A stretch of 64,000 bases of DNA from Gammaproteobacteria bacterium (GTDB taxonomy: Bacteria; Pseudomonadota; Gammaproteobacteria; Xanthomonadales; Wenzhouxiangellaceae): positions 58,607 through 122,606 of the forward strand of contig PXBD01000032.1 in NCBI GenBank assembly GCA_003565625.1, read 5' to 3'. Within the stretch, counting starts at the first letter, position 1, and every line of letters begins with the position of its first letter. This document shows positions 49,406 through 58,022 of this stretch, piece after piece. The position numbers and the translations under genes are program-made. Under the pieces are notes generated by a model. It was not told the DNA's origin, made no database searches, and saw only the letters and a program-made list of their open reading frames with translations.

Positions 49406-49816
49406 TTAAGCAGGTTCGGCCCGGTCGCGGCGGACCAGTACCGCGGCCCCGGCACAGCCAAGAAGGCTACCCAGGGCCGGACCTGCCACAGCCACGCCGC
49501 CAACCGCGCCCGGCTGGCCAAAATACCAGCTCACCAGCAGCAAGGCGCCGGCCGGCAGTATTGCGCACGGCAGGGCGGCGCTCGTTCGTCCGCTCCAGCC
49601 GCAGGCCAGCGCGGCTCCGGCCGCGCTGGCAACCAGCCAGATCACCGCCAGCCAGGCCGGGTCTGCGGACGCGGCGGCGTCCGTTCGGGTCAGCGCCCAC
49701 AGCAGGTGTTCGCCAGCCGTGACCAGGGTCACCAGGGCACAGAGGGTTTCGGCGATGGTCACGCTGATCAGGAGTCCGCCCACCGCACCCGTCAGCCATC
49801 GGTTCACTGTGCCCAT
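49406..49816 (-). CDS. Hypothetical four-helix membrane protein
   Basis: This 136-aa protein is mostly hydrophobic, with four predicted helices and a short charged end, VRRDRAEPA. It looks like the small DUF3649-type membrane proteins in size and plan, but I cannot make a firm family call. The start at ATG 49816 gives a compact product; the frame is open upstream into the divergent promoter region. It is divergent from the GGDEF-EAL gene, 74 bp away. Confidence 0.65.
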   Translation of the reverse strand: MGTVNRWLTGAVGGLLISVTIAETLCALVTLVTAGEHLLWALTRTDAAASADPAWLAVIWLVASAAGAALACGWSGRTSAALPCAILPAGALLLVSWYFGQPGAVGGVAVAGPALGSLLGCAGAAVLVRRDRAEPA

Positions 49817-49890
49817 CCCATGCCAGACCCGATATACTGCGTGAAGAAAAATTGATAACGATAATAAGATACCAGCATAAAGGGAGTTCG

Positions 49891-52152
49891 ATGGGTGGTC
49901 GTCCGATACTGACACCCGGTCTCAGCCGACTGCCGGCAGCCGCGATTTCGGCCGTTGTGATGGCGGTTTTGCTGGGGTTGTCTGCCTGGCTGGCGGGGGA
50001 ATTGCGCAAGTCCGGGCGGGTGGCAGAACAGGTTCGGCTGCAGCAGTTGGTCGACTATATGCAGGCCGACCTGGTCGGCGACATCGGCAAGAAAATTCGC
50101 GATCGCCAGCGTGCCGCGGCGAGCCTGGGACGGAACGGCCTGGAGCCGCAGCCGGCCGATTTTTCCATGATTGCACTGACCTTGCAGCAGACCGGGTTCT
50201 ACCGCGCTGTAGCCGGGCTTGATCTTGATTTGCGGATCGCCTGGCTGGAAAACCCTGGCCGGGTCGAACTGACCCGGGGCGAGCGCTACCCGGTCGGGGC
50301 CGGTTTCGCAGAGCGCATGGAGGGCTTGATCGAACAGACCGGACTGGCGATCGATCGTCCCCTGCCGCTGGCCGACGGCGATCGCGCGGTCAGCTGGTTC
50401 CAGCCCTTGACCCTGGATGATGAGCGGATCGGTTACCTGGTCACCGTCTTTGCGATTGCCGACGCGCTGGAGTCTTTCATCCCTGAGCAGTTCCGGCGCG
50501 AGCTTGACATTGTGGTGCGCTCCGGCGACCAGGTGCTCAAACCGGTTGGTGGCGAGTTGCCGGCGGAACTTGATCAATGGCCGGGTCATTTTCTGCTCGA
50601 CATCGACGGTGACGGTTCGGGGTTTGATGTGCACGCCCGTTTTTCCGACCAGGCCACGCGGGTTGCCGGTACCCAGCTTCCCGCCCTTGTGCTGATGAGC
50701 GGATCCATCTCGTCGATTCTGCTGGCGCTGGCCCTGTTCCTGGGTCTGCGCAATGCCAATTACGTCAGAGAACTGGAGGGGGGCAATCAGCGCCTGCAGG
50801 AAGAAGCCGAGTCGCGGCGGCAGGCCGAGAGCGAATTGGCGTTTTTGATCGGACACGACCGCCTGACGGGGTTGCCCAACCGCAGCGGCAGCATCAGTCA
50901 CCTGGATGGGTTGATCGGGTCCTGTGACCAGGCAGTCGGCGAACTCGCGGTGCTGCTGATCGACCTCGATCGTTTTCAGGACATCAACGATTCGCTCGGA
51001 CACGAGTTGGGCGATGAACTGCTGCGTCAGGTACCGGAACGTATTCGTGATGTGTTGGCGGCCGATGACTTTCTCGGTCGCCAGGGTGGTGATGAGTTCA
51101 TCGTCATTTGCCGTCGCGAAGAGCGCGCGGCTGCAGAGCGGTTGGGCGAAGCCATCATCCATGCCCTGGACCGGGGTTTCATGGTGGACGACAACCAGAT
51201 TTTCGTCTCCGCCAGTATCGGCATCGCCTTTGTCGATGCCCAGATGTCGACTTCGGAGGCCCTGATCCAGAACGCTGACACCGCACTGTTCAAGGCCAAG
51301 ACCGCCGGGCGCAGCCGCTGCTCGGTGTTCGCTTGCGACATGCTGCAGCGCGTGCAGCATCGCCTGAGCATGAGCCATGATATCCGCCGCGGCGTGGACA
51401 ACGGCGATTTCCGCGTGGTGTACCAGCCGATCGTGGACACCATCACGATGGATCTGCGCGGGTTCGAGGCCTTGTTGCGCTGGGATCACGAAGACGGCCG
51501 GGTGATTTCACCGGCCGAGTTCATCCCGGTGGCCGAAGAGACTGGCAGCATCGGTCGCCTGGGAGAGTTCGTTTTGCGCCGCGGCCTTGCTGACTTGGCG
51601 CAGTGGCACGCGCGTTTCGAACAGGCACCCTGGCTGGCGGTCAACGTCTCGGCGGTGCAACTGCAGCAACCGGCTTTTCTGTCCACCCTGAAACGCGTGC
51701 TCGGCGAGCATCAATTGCCGCCGGCCCAAGTGCATCTGGAGATCACTGAAGAGGTGTTGATCCGGCATGAACGGGGCCATCACGGCAGCCTGAATGAACT
51801 CAAGTCACTGGGCGTGCAGATCGTGGTGGATGACTTTGGCGTCGGCTACTCCGCGCTGAGCTACCTGAAGGACTTCCCGGTTTCGGTGGTAAAGATTGAT
51901 CGCAGCTTCGTGCGCGATATCGTTGCCAGCCGGGAAGACCAGGCCATTACCCGCACCATCTGCAGGCTGGCCGGCGATCTGGGCATGACCTCGGTTGCCG
52001 AGGGCGTGGAACACCCTGAGCAGATGCGCCTCCTGCAAACCTTCGGTTGCACCTATACCCAGGGCTTTCTCCTGGCACGGCCCATGGAACGGCGTGATAT
52101 CGAGTCGTTGCTGGATGGTGCCCGACCGTGGTCGGCCGTGCTCAGCGAATAA
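49891..52152 (+). CDS. Membrane-bound GGDEF-EAL cyclic-di-GMP enzyme
   Basis: This 753-aa protein has a helix near residues 13-33, a periplasmic sensor region to about 265, a second helix (270-290), a GGDEF domain (GGDEF at 399-403) and an EAL domain (EALLRW at 526-531, later DDFGVGYSAL and GVEHPEQM). Both signature motifs are intact, so synthesis and breakdown of c-di-GMP are both possible; the metal ligands of the EAL domain (ITEE, DDFG) look present. ATG 49891 has GGGAG upstream. It overlaps uppP by 11 bp at the 3' ends. Confidence 0.93.
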   Translation: MGGRPILTPGLSRLPAAAISAVVMAVLLGLSAWLAGELRKSGRVAEQVRLQQLVDYMQADLVGDIGKKIRDRQRAAASLGRNGLEPQPADFSMIALTLQQTGFYRAVAGLDLDLRIAWLENPGRVELTRGERYPVGAGFAERMEGLIEQTGLAIDRPLPLADGDRAVSWFQPLTLDDERIGYLVTVFAIADALESFIPEQFRRELDIVVRSGDQVLKPVGGELPAELDQWPGHFLLDIDGDGSGFDVHARFSDQATRVAGTQLPALVLMSGSISSILLALALFLGLRNANYVRELEGGNQRLQEEAESRRQAESELAFLIGHDRLTGLPNRSGSISHLDGLIGSCDQAVGELAVLLIDLDRFQDINDSLGHELGDELLRQVPERIRDVLAADDFLGRQGGDEFIVICRREERAAAERLGEAIIHALDRGFMVDDNQIFVSASIGIAFVDAQMSTSEALIQNADTALFKAKTAGRSRCSVFACDMLQRVQHRLSMSHDIRRGVDNGDFRVVYQPIVDTITMDLRGFEALLRWDHEDGRVISPAEFIPVAEETGSIGRLGEFVLRRGLADLAQWHARFEQAPWLAVNVSAVQLQQPAFLSTLKRVLGEHQLPPAQVHLEITEEVLIRHERGHHGSLNELKSLGVQIVVDDFGVGYSALSYLKDFPVSVVKIDRSFVRDIVASREDQAITRTICRLAGDLGMTSVAEGVEHPEQMRLLQTFGCTYTQGFLLARPMERRDIESLLDGARPWSAVLSE

Positions 52153-52942
52153 AGAACAGCAGCAATACCAGCCCCAGCGCCACCCGGTAGATGACAAACG
52201 GCTGCATGCCGATGCGCCGGATAAAGGCCAGGAAGTAGTGGATGCAGGCATAGGTGCTGATCAGGGCGACAACAAAGCCAACCGCGAGCACGGGCAGTTC
52301 GGTTTGCATGCCGTTGCCAATCACCGAGCGAACGCCGAGCAGGCCGGCCGCGGCAATGATCGGCACCGACAGCAGGAACGAAAAACGCGCGGCCGACTCC
52401 CGGTTCATGCCCAGAAAGAGCGCGGCGGTGATGGTGATGCCCGAGCGTGACGTGCCCGGGATCAGGGCCAGCGCCTGGGCCAGGCCGATGATTACCGCAT
52501 CGCGGACGGTGAGGCTGTACTCGTCCCGCTGGCCGCGGTGGCGCCAGTCGGCCCAGCCCAGCAGCAGGCCAAACCCGATCAGGGCCGAGCCCATGATCAG
52601 CGGGCTGCGCAAGGCCACTTCGGCTGCATCCTTGAACAGCAGCCCGAAAATGCCGGCTGGAATTGTGGCAATGATGATCAGCCAGGCCAGGCGTGAATCC
52701 GCCGTGGCGCGACCGCCGGCAACCGAGCCGGTCCAGTCGCGCGCCATGGCCCACAGTTCGGCCCGGAAGTACGCCATCACCGCCACCAGCGAGCCGGCGT
52801 GGAGGATGATGTCGAAATCCAGGCCCTGGTAGTCGGTGCCGGTAAACAGCGAGTACAACACCAGGTGAGCCTGGCTGGAGACCGGCAGGAATTCGGTCAG
52901 CCCCTGGATCAGAGCGAGGAGGGCAGCTTGGAGGGCGTCCAT
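52142..52942 (-). CDS. uppP: Undecaprenyl-diphosphatase UppP (BacA)
   Basis: This 266-aa membrane protein dephosphorylates undecaprenyl diphosphate for cell-wall carrier recycling. It has the two signature motifs, LTEFLPVSSQAH near the N-terminus and PGTSRSGITITAALFLGM in the middle, and about eight helices. The length matches the family. It stands alone, converging on the GGDEF-EAL gene. Confidence 0.95.
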   Translation of the reverse strand: MDALQAALLALIQGLTEFLPVSSQAHLVLYSLFTGTDYQGLDFDIILHAGSLVAVMAYFRAELWAMARDWTGSVAGGRATADSRLAWLIIIATIPAGIFGLLFKDAAEVALRSPLIMGSALIGFGLLLGWADWRHRGQRDEYSLTVRDAVIIGLAQALALIPGTSRSGITITAALFLGMNRESAARFSFLLSVPIIAAAGLLGVRSVIGNGMQTELPVLAVGFVVALISTYACIHYFLAFIRRIGMQPFVIYRVALGLVLLLFFIR

Positions 52943-52981
52943 GGCCGGGGAGTCTACCCGATTGCCAGCCTGACCCGGCCA

Positions 52982-55114
52982 TCAGAATCGGTACGATGCA
53001 CTCGCGCCCAGGGTACGCGGCTCGCCGAACTGGAAGTAGGGCTCCACAGCATAGCCCTTGCGCGGGTCATTGCCGAAACTGCCGAAGCCGCGCTGCTTGA
53101 CTTTCTCATCGGTGATGTTGCGCGCCCACAACGCCAGGTCCCAGTTGCCGACCTGGTAGCCGAGGCGGGCGTGGAACAATTCGTAGGCATCAGAACGCAG
53201 CTCGTGGCGGCTGGAGAAAAAGAACGCATCCTTGCCTTCGATTTCGGTTCGCAGGTACCAGCGATCGGTCAGCTGGAAACGGACGCCGGCGGCAAACATG
53301 TAGCGCGGTGCGTAGGGCAGGTCGCGCCCGTCCATGTCAAACGGTTGGCCGGTTTCGGGGTCGGCATCGACATGGGAGAAATTCAGAAACCCGTCGAAGC
53401 GCGAGCGCAGCAGGCCTGCGCTGGCAAAAGCCTGAACGGAGTTGCTGACCGCCCAGTTCAGCTCGGTCTCGATGCCGTAACTCTGCCCACCGGTGGCGTT
53501 GGTCTTGAACTCGATGAAGCGGCACGGACAGACATCCCCCTCGATTGGAACCACCAGCGACTGCTGGGTCTGGATATCGTCACGGTCCTGGAAAAACAGC
53601 GCGGTGCGCAGGTCGATACGGCCCTGCCACAGCCGGGTCTTGAGCCCCAGTTCATAGTTCCACAGGGTTTCGGTAGCGAACTCGCGCTGCGCGTCGGGGA
53701 TGGCCGAGTCGCTGTTGACACCGCCGGCCTTGTAGCCGCGCGCGGCCAGGGCATAGAGCAGAGCGCCGCCATCGGTTTGATAGGCCAGCGCCAGGCGCCC
53801 GCCCCACAGGTTCTCGTCGGGCCGGAAGCGGGCATTGTCGCTGTCGCTGTAGCGCACGTCTCGCTGTTCATGGCGCAAGCCGGCCTGCAAGGTCAGCCGG
53901 TCGGTCAGCGGCAGGTCGAACTGGCCATACACGGCCCGGTTTTCGGTATTGAAATCGCTGAAGAAATCCTGCGCCTGGAAGGTGTAGATGCGCTGCAGGG
54001 TCTGGGTCTGATCGCGGTAATAGGCGCCGACGACCCAGCCAAACTGGTCGGCGGCGGTGCGCGAGATGGCGCGTACATCCACGGTGGTGTTGCGGTTTTC
54101 ACGCTGGTACTCATCGAACGAGGAATACGGGCGGGCCAGGCACTCGAATACCTCGCAGAAGCCGATGAAACTCCAGTCTTCGTCGTAGCCGTATTCCAGG
54201 TCGGCATCGGTGCGGCTGAGCAGCGCCTCGATCGCGAAAGCGGAGTGGGCGTTCCACTGCACTCGGGCCGAACCGGCCAGGGTTTCCTGGCGATCGAATC
54301 CAGGTTCGTCGGAGAACGTGGTCCGGGTATTGTCGAGCGAGAAGGCGTCGTAGCCGTTGTCGATGTCCAGGTACAGCCCGGTCAGGTCAACCTGCACATC
54401 CGCATGCGGCTGCCAGCGCAAGCGGGCGCGCAGGGTTTGTTCATCGATGTTGGCCACGTCGCGGGTGCCGAAAAAGGCGTTTTTCTGAAAGCCGTCGCTG
54501 CGCTCATTGGCATAGGCCAGGCGAAAGCCCAGGCCGTCGCTGACCGGGCCGGAGATGACGCCATGGACCACCCGCGTGCCGCGTTCGGCCAGGCGCACAT
54601 CGAAGCCGCCAGCCAGGGTGTCGGTGGGGCTGCCCGAGACCATGTTGATCATGCCGGCCAGGGCGTTGGCGCCCAGCAGGGTGCCCTGGGGGCCGCGCAG
54701 AATTTCGATCTGCTGGATGTCGAGCGTGGTGGCCGCACCGCCGATACCGGTCATGTCGATGCCGTCGATGACCAGGCCGACCGCCGGATTGGTTGGTTCG
54801 ACGAACTGGCTGCGCTCGCCGATGCCGCGGATCTGGAAAAAGCGGCCGCGCGAGGCACCGCTGGAAAAATTCACGTTCGGGGCCAGGTTGAGCACCTGGT
54901 CCAGGTGGCCGCCCTCGCGCTGGCGGATGGTTTCGCCGTCGACGACGGTCGCGCTGCCGGAGAAATCCGACAGGTCGGTACGGCGGAAATCGGCCGTGAC
55001 CGTGATCCGGTCTTCGGTTTCGAGCGCGTCGGAATCGGTTTCGGCCAGGGTGATGCCAGGGGCGATGGCCGGCAGTGCCAGCAGCGCACCAGTAAAAAAC
55101 AGCAGGGGTTTCAT
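52982..55114 (-). CDS. TonB-dependent receptor under TPP riboswitch control (probable thiamine receptor)
   Basis: This 710-aa outer-membrane receptor has a signal peptide (1-23), TonB box DRITVTAD, a plug domain (GRFFQIRGIGERSQF, VGLVIDGIDMTGIGG, IEILRGPQGTLLGANALAG) and a barrel ending LGASASYRF. The sequence alone does not show the ligand. A TPP riboswitch in the leader strongly suggests thiamine or a thiamine precursor. I chose ATG 55114, which fits the signal peptide. A CPCR pair in VCPCRF lies in a predicted loop. No inner-membrane thiamine transporter is next to it. Confidence 0.9.
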   Translation of the reverse strand: MKPLLFFTGALLALPAIAPGITLAETDSDALETEDRITVTADFRRTDLSDFSGSATVVDGETIRQREGGHLDQVLNLAPNVNFSSGASRGRFFQIRGIGERSQFVEPTNPAVGLVIDGIDMTGIGGAATTLDIQQIEILRGPQGTLLGANALAGMINMVSGSPTDTLAGGFDVRLAERGTRVVHGVISGPVSDGLGFRLAYANERSDGFQKNAFFGTRDVANIDEQTLRARLRWQPHADVQVDLTGLYLDIDNGYDAFSLDNTRTTFSDEPGFDRQETLAGSARVQWNAHSAFAIEALLSRTDADLEYGYDEDWSFIGFCEVFECLARPYSSFDEYQRENRNTTVDVRAISRTAADQFGWVVGAYYRDQTQTLQRIYTFQAQDFFSDFNTENRAVYGQFDLPLTDRLTLQAGLRHEQRDVRYSDSDNARFRPDENLWGGRLALAYQTDGGALLYALAARGYKAGGVNSDSAIPDAQREFATETLWNYELGLKTRLWQGRIDLRTALFFQDRDDIQTQQSLVVPIEGDVCPCRFIEFKTNATGGQSYGIETELNWAVSNSVQAFASAGLLRSRFDGFLNFSHVDADPETGQPFDMDGRDLPYAPRYMFAAGVRFQLTDRWYLRTEIEGKDAFFFSSRHELRSDAYELFHARLGYQVGNWDLALWARNITDEKVKQRGFGSFGNDPRKGYAVEPYFQFGEPRTLGASASYRF

Positions 55115-55196
55115 CGAGAGGTCTCCGTAGAAAAAGCCAAAAGGGAGACCCGGAATGCACGTCGGGGTATCGAAGCCAACCAAAGCTCTGGCTTCC

Positions 55197-55287
55197 GTTC
55201 CTGTCCCTACGCCGGCATTAACCGGATCAGGTTCAACGGGTTCACCGAACGTAAGGTGTCTCAGGCCGTCAGGCCGCCCCGCGGAAC
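55197..55287 (-). promoter_or_regulatory. TPP (thiamine diphosphate) riboswitch
   Basis: Read on the minus strand, it has GCGGGGCGGCC...CTGAGA and GAACCTGATCCGGTTAATGCCGGCGTAGGGA, with P1 closed by GTTCC and GGAAC. The match to the Thi-box is near complete. It lies 83 bp before the TonB receptor start. Confidence 0.95.
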
Positions 55288-55361
55288 TACGGTGAAAGCC
55301 TATCGCGTTGCCCGGTTTGGTGCAAGCCCAAACCGGGCAACGACGCGTCCGCCAGTCTTTT

Positions 55362-56351
55362 TCAATCGAACTCGGGCGTCGGCCAGGGCACCTGGGCGCG
55401 GGTCAGCTGCATGGCCGGTGGCTGGTTCGGCGCGGTGGCTGCCGCCTGCAGGTGAATCCATTCGGTGCGGGTGAGGTGATCCATCAGGTGATCATCGCGC
55501 ACCATGCCGGCAATATCAGCCTCGGTTCCCAGGCCGGTTTCGATAACGATATCGATGAACGGAGCACCCGGCGCAACGCCCTCGCGCGGCTCGACGCCGC
55601 GCCAGGTGATGCGGTCATTACGCCTGGCCGCACGGGCTTCCACCAGCAGCAGGTTCAGCAGGGCGGCGGCCGAGGGAATGCCGTTTTGTTCAGTGAGGTA
55701 TTCAGCCTGGAAATCCGTGTCAGGTGCCTCGGCTGGCTGCCACTGCAGTTGTGGTGCTGACTCCAGCGGTGCCGCCGCGGTGCAAGGGGTGCCCAGGCAG
55801 TCCATGTTCTCGGCGAAGGCCTGCGGAATCTCGGCGCGGCTTGCGGCTTCGGTCATGGCGGTGGTGCCCATCACCGGCCGCATTGCGAACCGCCACGAGA
55901 CATGCCTGGCGTCGGAAAACGAATCGGCGCGGACATTGTCGGCGCCGTGGGTTTGCTCCAGCGCAGTCCGCTGCGCCGGGCCCAGGTTGAAGCGGTCGAC
56001 CTGGATCAGGCTGACGGTCAAGCGCGTGGCCTTCGGTGGGTTGGGCAGGGGCGCCTGTCCGTAGCGAATCCGGTAACGAACCGGGGAAATCATGCCCTCT
56101 GCAGCCTGCAGCTTGAGCAGCGCACGGGTGGGTGGCGCCAGCCGCGAGCCTGCCAGAAAGACCGAATCCGGGTCGCTTGCAAGTGTTTTCCGCAGGGCTT
56201 CGTGCAGCGGCTCCAGCGGCTGGGGCTGGAAGGGCTCCAGAGTTGTGAAGTCCTCTGCGACCGGGGTCAGCCCAGGCTCGGCCGATGCCGACCAGGGGAC
56301 GCTGAAGAACGCAAGCAGCGCGCTCAGCAGTACCCACCGGATCTTGACAAT
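55362..56351 (-). CDS. Exported protein of unknown function, probable AUU start
   Basis: The frame encodes about 329 aa. Upstream of the first ATG (56093) it still codes: KIRWVLLSALLAFF then SVPWSASA is a convincing signal peptide, followed by AEPGLTPVAEDF and a soluble domain. There is no ATG, GTG or TTG in frame before that peptide, after the argG stop at 56365. ATT at 56349-56351 is the best start, giving a 24-residue signal peptide. I do not recognise a family; two internal cysteines in CLGTPC could pair. It follows argG by 13 bp, so the two are probably co-transcribed. A short form from ATG 56093 would lack export. Confidence 0.7.
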   Translation of the reverse strand: MVKIRWVLLSALLAFFSVPWSASAEPGLTPVAEDFTTLEPFQPQPLEPLHEALRKTLASDPDSVFLAGSRLAPPTRALLKLQAAEGMISPVRYRIRYGQAPLPNPPKATRLTVSLIQVDRFNLGPAQRTALEQTHGADNVRADSFSDARHVSWRFAMRPVMGTTAMTEAASRAEIPQAFAENMDCLGTPCTAAAPLESAPQLQWQPAEAPDTDFQAEYLTEQNGIPSAAALLNLLLVEARAARRNDRITWRGVEPREGVAPGAPFIDIVIETGLGTEADIAGMVRDDHLMDHLTRTEWIHLQAAATAPNQPPAMQLTRAQVPWPTPEFD

Positions 56352-56364
56352 CTGCGGCCGGATC

Positions 56365-57600
56365 CTAGTCTTCCTCGCTGTGTTCGACGATCAGGCGGTG
56401 GGCGGTCAGCCGCAGCGCGTTCAGGCGGATGAAGCCGCGCGCATCCTGCTGGTCGTAGCCGCCGGCAACGTCCATGGAGCTCAAGTCCTGATCGTACAGC
56501 GAGCTGGAACTCGAGCGTCCGTCGACAATCACGTTGCCCTTGAGCAGGCGGAGCCGGACCTCGCCGTCAATCAAGGCAGCGGACTGGCCGAAAGCGGCCT
56601 CGATGAAGTCCATTTCGGGCGAGAACCAGAAGCCGTTGTAGATGATCTCGGCAAAGCGCGGCGAGAGCATATCGCGCAGGCGCCGCACTTCGCGGTCCAT
56701 GGCAATGCCCTCCAGATCGCGCAGCGCGGCGTGGAGAATCGTGCCGCCCGGGGTTTCATAGACCCCGCGGGACTTGATCCCGACAAAGCGATTCTCGACG
56801 ATGTCGATGCGGCCGATGCCGTGCTTGCCGCCGACCTCGTTGAGGTATTCGAGCAGCCTGACCGGGTCGGTGACCCGGGTGCCGTCGTCCAGGTGCTCGA
56901 CCTCGACCGGCATGGCGTCCTTGAACCGGACCACGATGCGGTCGGCCGTGTCGGGCGTGTCCTCGATCGCCCGGGTGAGCTTGAACATGTCTTTCGGCGG
57001 TGCTGCTTCCGGGTCTTCCAGCAGGCCGGCCTCATAGGACCGATGCATGACATTCTCGTCGCTGGAATAGGGTTTCTCGGCCGTGGCCTCGACCGGGATG
57101 TCGTGCTCGGCGGCAAACGCGAGCAGGTCGGGCCGGCCCTGGAATCGGGCCAGGAAGTCCGGGTCTTTCCACGGCGCGATCACTTCCAGGTCCGGGGCCA
57201 GGGCGGCAAAGGCCAGCTCGAAGCGGACCTGGTCGTTGCCCTTGCCGGTCGCCCCGTGGGCGAGTGCAGTGGCGCCGACCTTGCGGGCCACTTCGACCTG
57301 GCGTTTGGCAATCACCGGCCGGGCCAGCGCCGTGCCGAGCAGGTAGTGGTGCTCGTAAACGGCTTTCCCGGCGATCGCCGGCCAGATGAAGTCGGCCACG
57401 AACTCGTGCTGCAGGTCTTCGACGAACACCTCGCTGGCGCCGGTTGCGCGGGCGCGCTGCTCGATGTCGTCAAAGTCTTCCAGCTGGCCGACGTTGGCTA
57501 CGAAGGCGATGACCTCATGGCCCTGCTGGAGCAGGGTCTTGAGGATGCAGGCAGTGTCCAGGCCGCCGCTGTAGGCGAGAACGACTTTATGTCGAGGCAT
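56365..57600 (-). CDS. argG: Argininosuccinate synthase
   Basis: This 411-aa enzyme joins citrulline and aspartate with ATP in arginine synthesis. It begins with the PP-loop VLAYSGGLDTACILK and has HGATGKGNDQVRFE, YSSDENVMHRSYEAG-like and SRGVYETPGGTIL. The length and motifs fit the type with GLDTA. No other arg gene is adjacent. A tetraheme cytochrome gene lies 25 bp upstream in the same direction and an exported unknown follows. Confidence 0.96.
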   Translation of the reverse strand: MPRHKVVLAYSGGLDTACILKTLLQQGHEVIAFVANVGQLEDFDDIEQRARATGASEVFVEDLQHEFVADFIWPAIAGKAVYEHHYLLGTALARPVIAKRQVEVARKVGATALAHGATGKGNDQVRFELAFAALAPDLEVIAPWKDPDFLARFQGRPDLLAFAAEHDIPVEATAEKPYSSDENVMHRSYEAGLLEDPEAAPPKDMFKLTRAIEDTPDTADRIVVRFKDAMPVEVEHLDDGTRVTDPVRLLEYLNEVGGKHGIGRIDIVENRFVGIKSRGVYETPGGTILHAALRDLEGIAMDREVRRLRDMLSPRFAEIIYNGFWFSPEMDFIEAAFGQSAALIDGEVRLRLLKGNVIVDGRSSSSSLYDQDLSSMDVAGGYDQQDARGFIRLNALRLTAHRLIVEHSEED

Positions 57601-57625
57601 GACGGTCTAGGACTGCGAGCAGGGT

Positions 57626-57937
57626 CTACTTGTCATGAATCAGATGGCAGCTGGCGCACTCGAGGTCCATGGTGTGGGCCGATATGGCCATGAAAGCCTC
57701 GTTCGGACGATGACACATCGCGCAGATTGCGTCTTCGACCGGCTCCGGCGGTACGCGGATGTTGGCCATATGTTCCTCGGCCCCATCGCTGTGGCAGACC
57801 ATGCAGTTCTGGTGCGCCTGCACCGGGGTTTCGGCCATGGCCCGGTGACACATCAGGCACTGGTCGTTGTCGGCCCATGCCGGTGCCAGCAGGAGAGCCA
57901 GCAGCAAGGGCGTAAAAAGCGTCAATGAACGTTTCAT
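57626..57937 (-). CDS. Small periplasmic tetraheme c-type cytochrome
   Basis: This 103-aa protein has a signal peptide (1-22, ending AWA) and four haem c motifs CLMCH, CMVCH, CAMCH and CASCH in a mature part of about 80 residues. Several further histidines (HQN, HMAN, HTMD, HLIH) can serve as distal ligands. It resembles short doubled cytochrome c3/c7-like or NapC-partner proteins; no exact family is assigned. It is a likely periplasmic electron carrier. ATG 57937 fits the signal peptide. Confidence 0.88.
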   Translation of the reverse strand: MKRSLTLFTPLLLALLLAPAWADNDQCLMCHRAMAETPVQAHQNCMVCHSDGAEEHMANIRVPPEPVEDAICAMCHRPNEAFMAISAHTMDLECASCHLIHDK

Positions 57938-58022
57938 GTCAAATCTTCTCCGACTCCGGGGGCGAATAATCCAAACACTCGGCACCCATTAGATCAGATT
58001 TTTGCGGTCTCCGTCATCGGAA

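Noticed and set aside
52799..55474. 891-aa open frame opposite the TonB receptor
   Set aside because: Antisense shadow that also runs through the TPP riboswitch.
56092..57693. 533-aa open frame opposite argG
   Set aside because: Shadow of argG and the exported protein; no domain seen.
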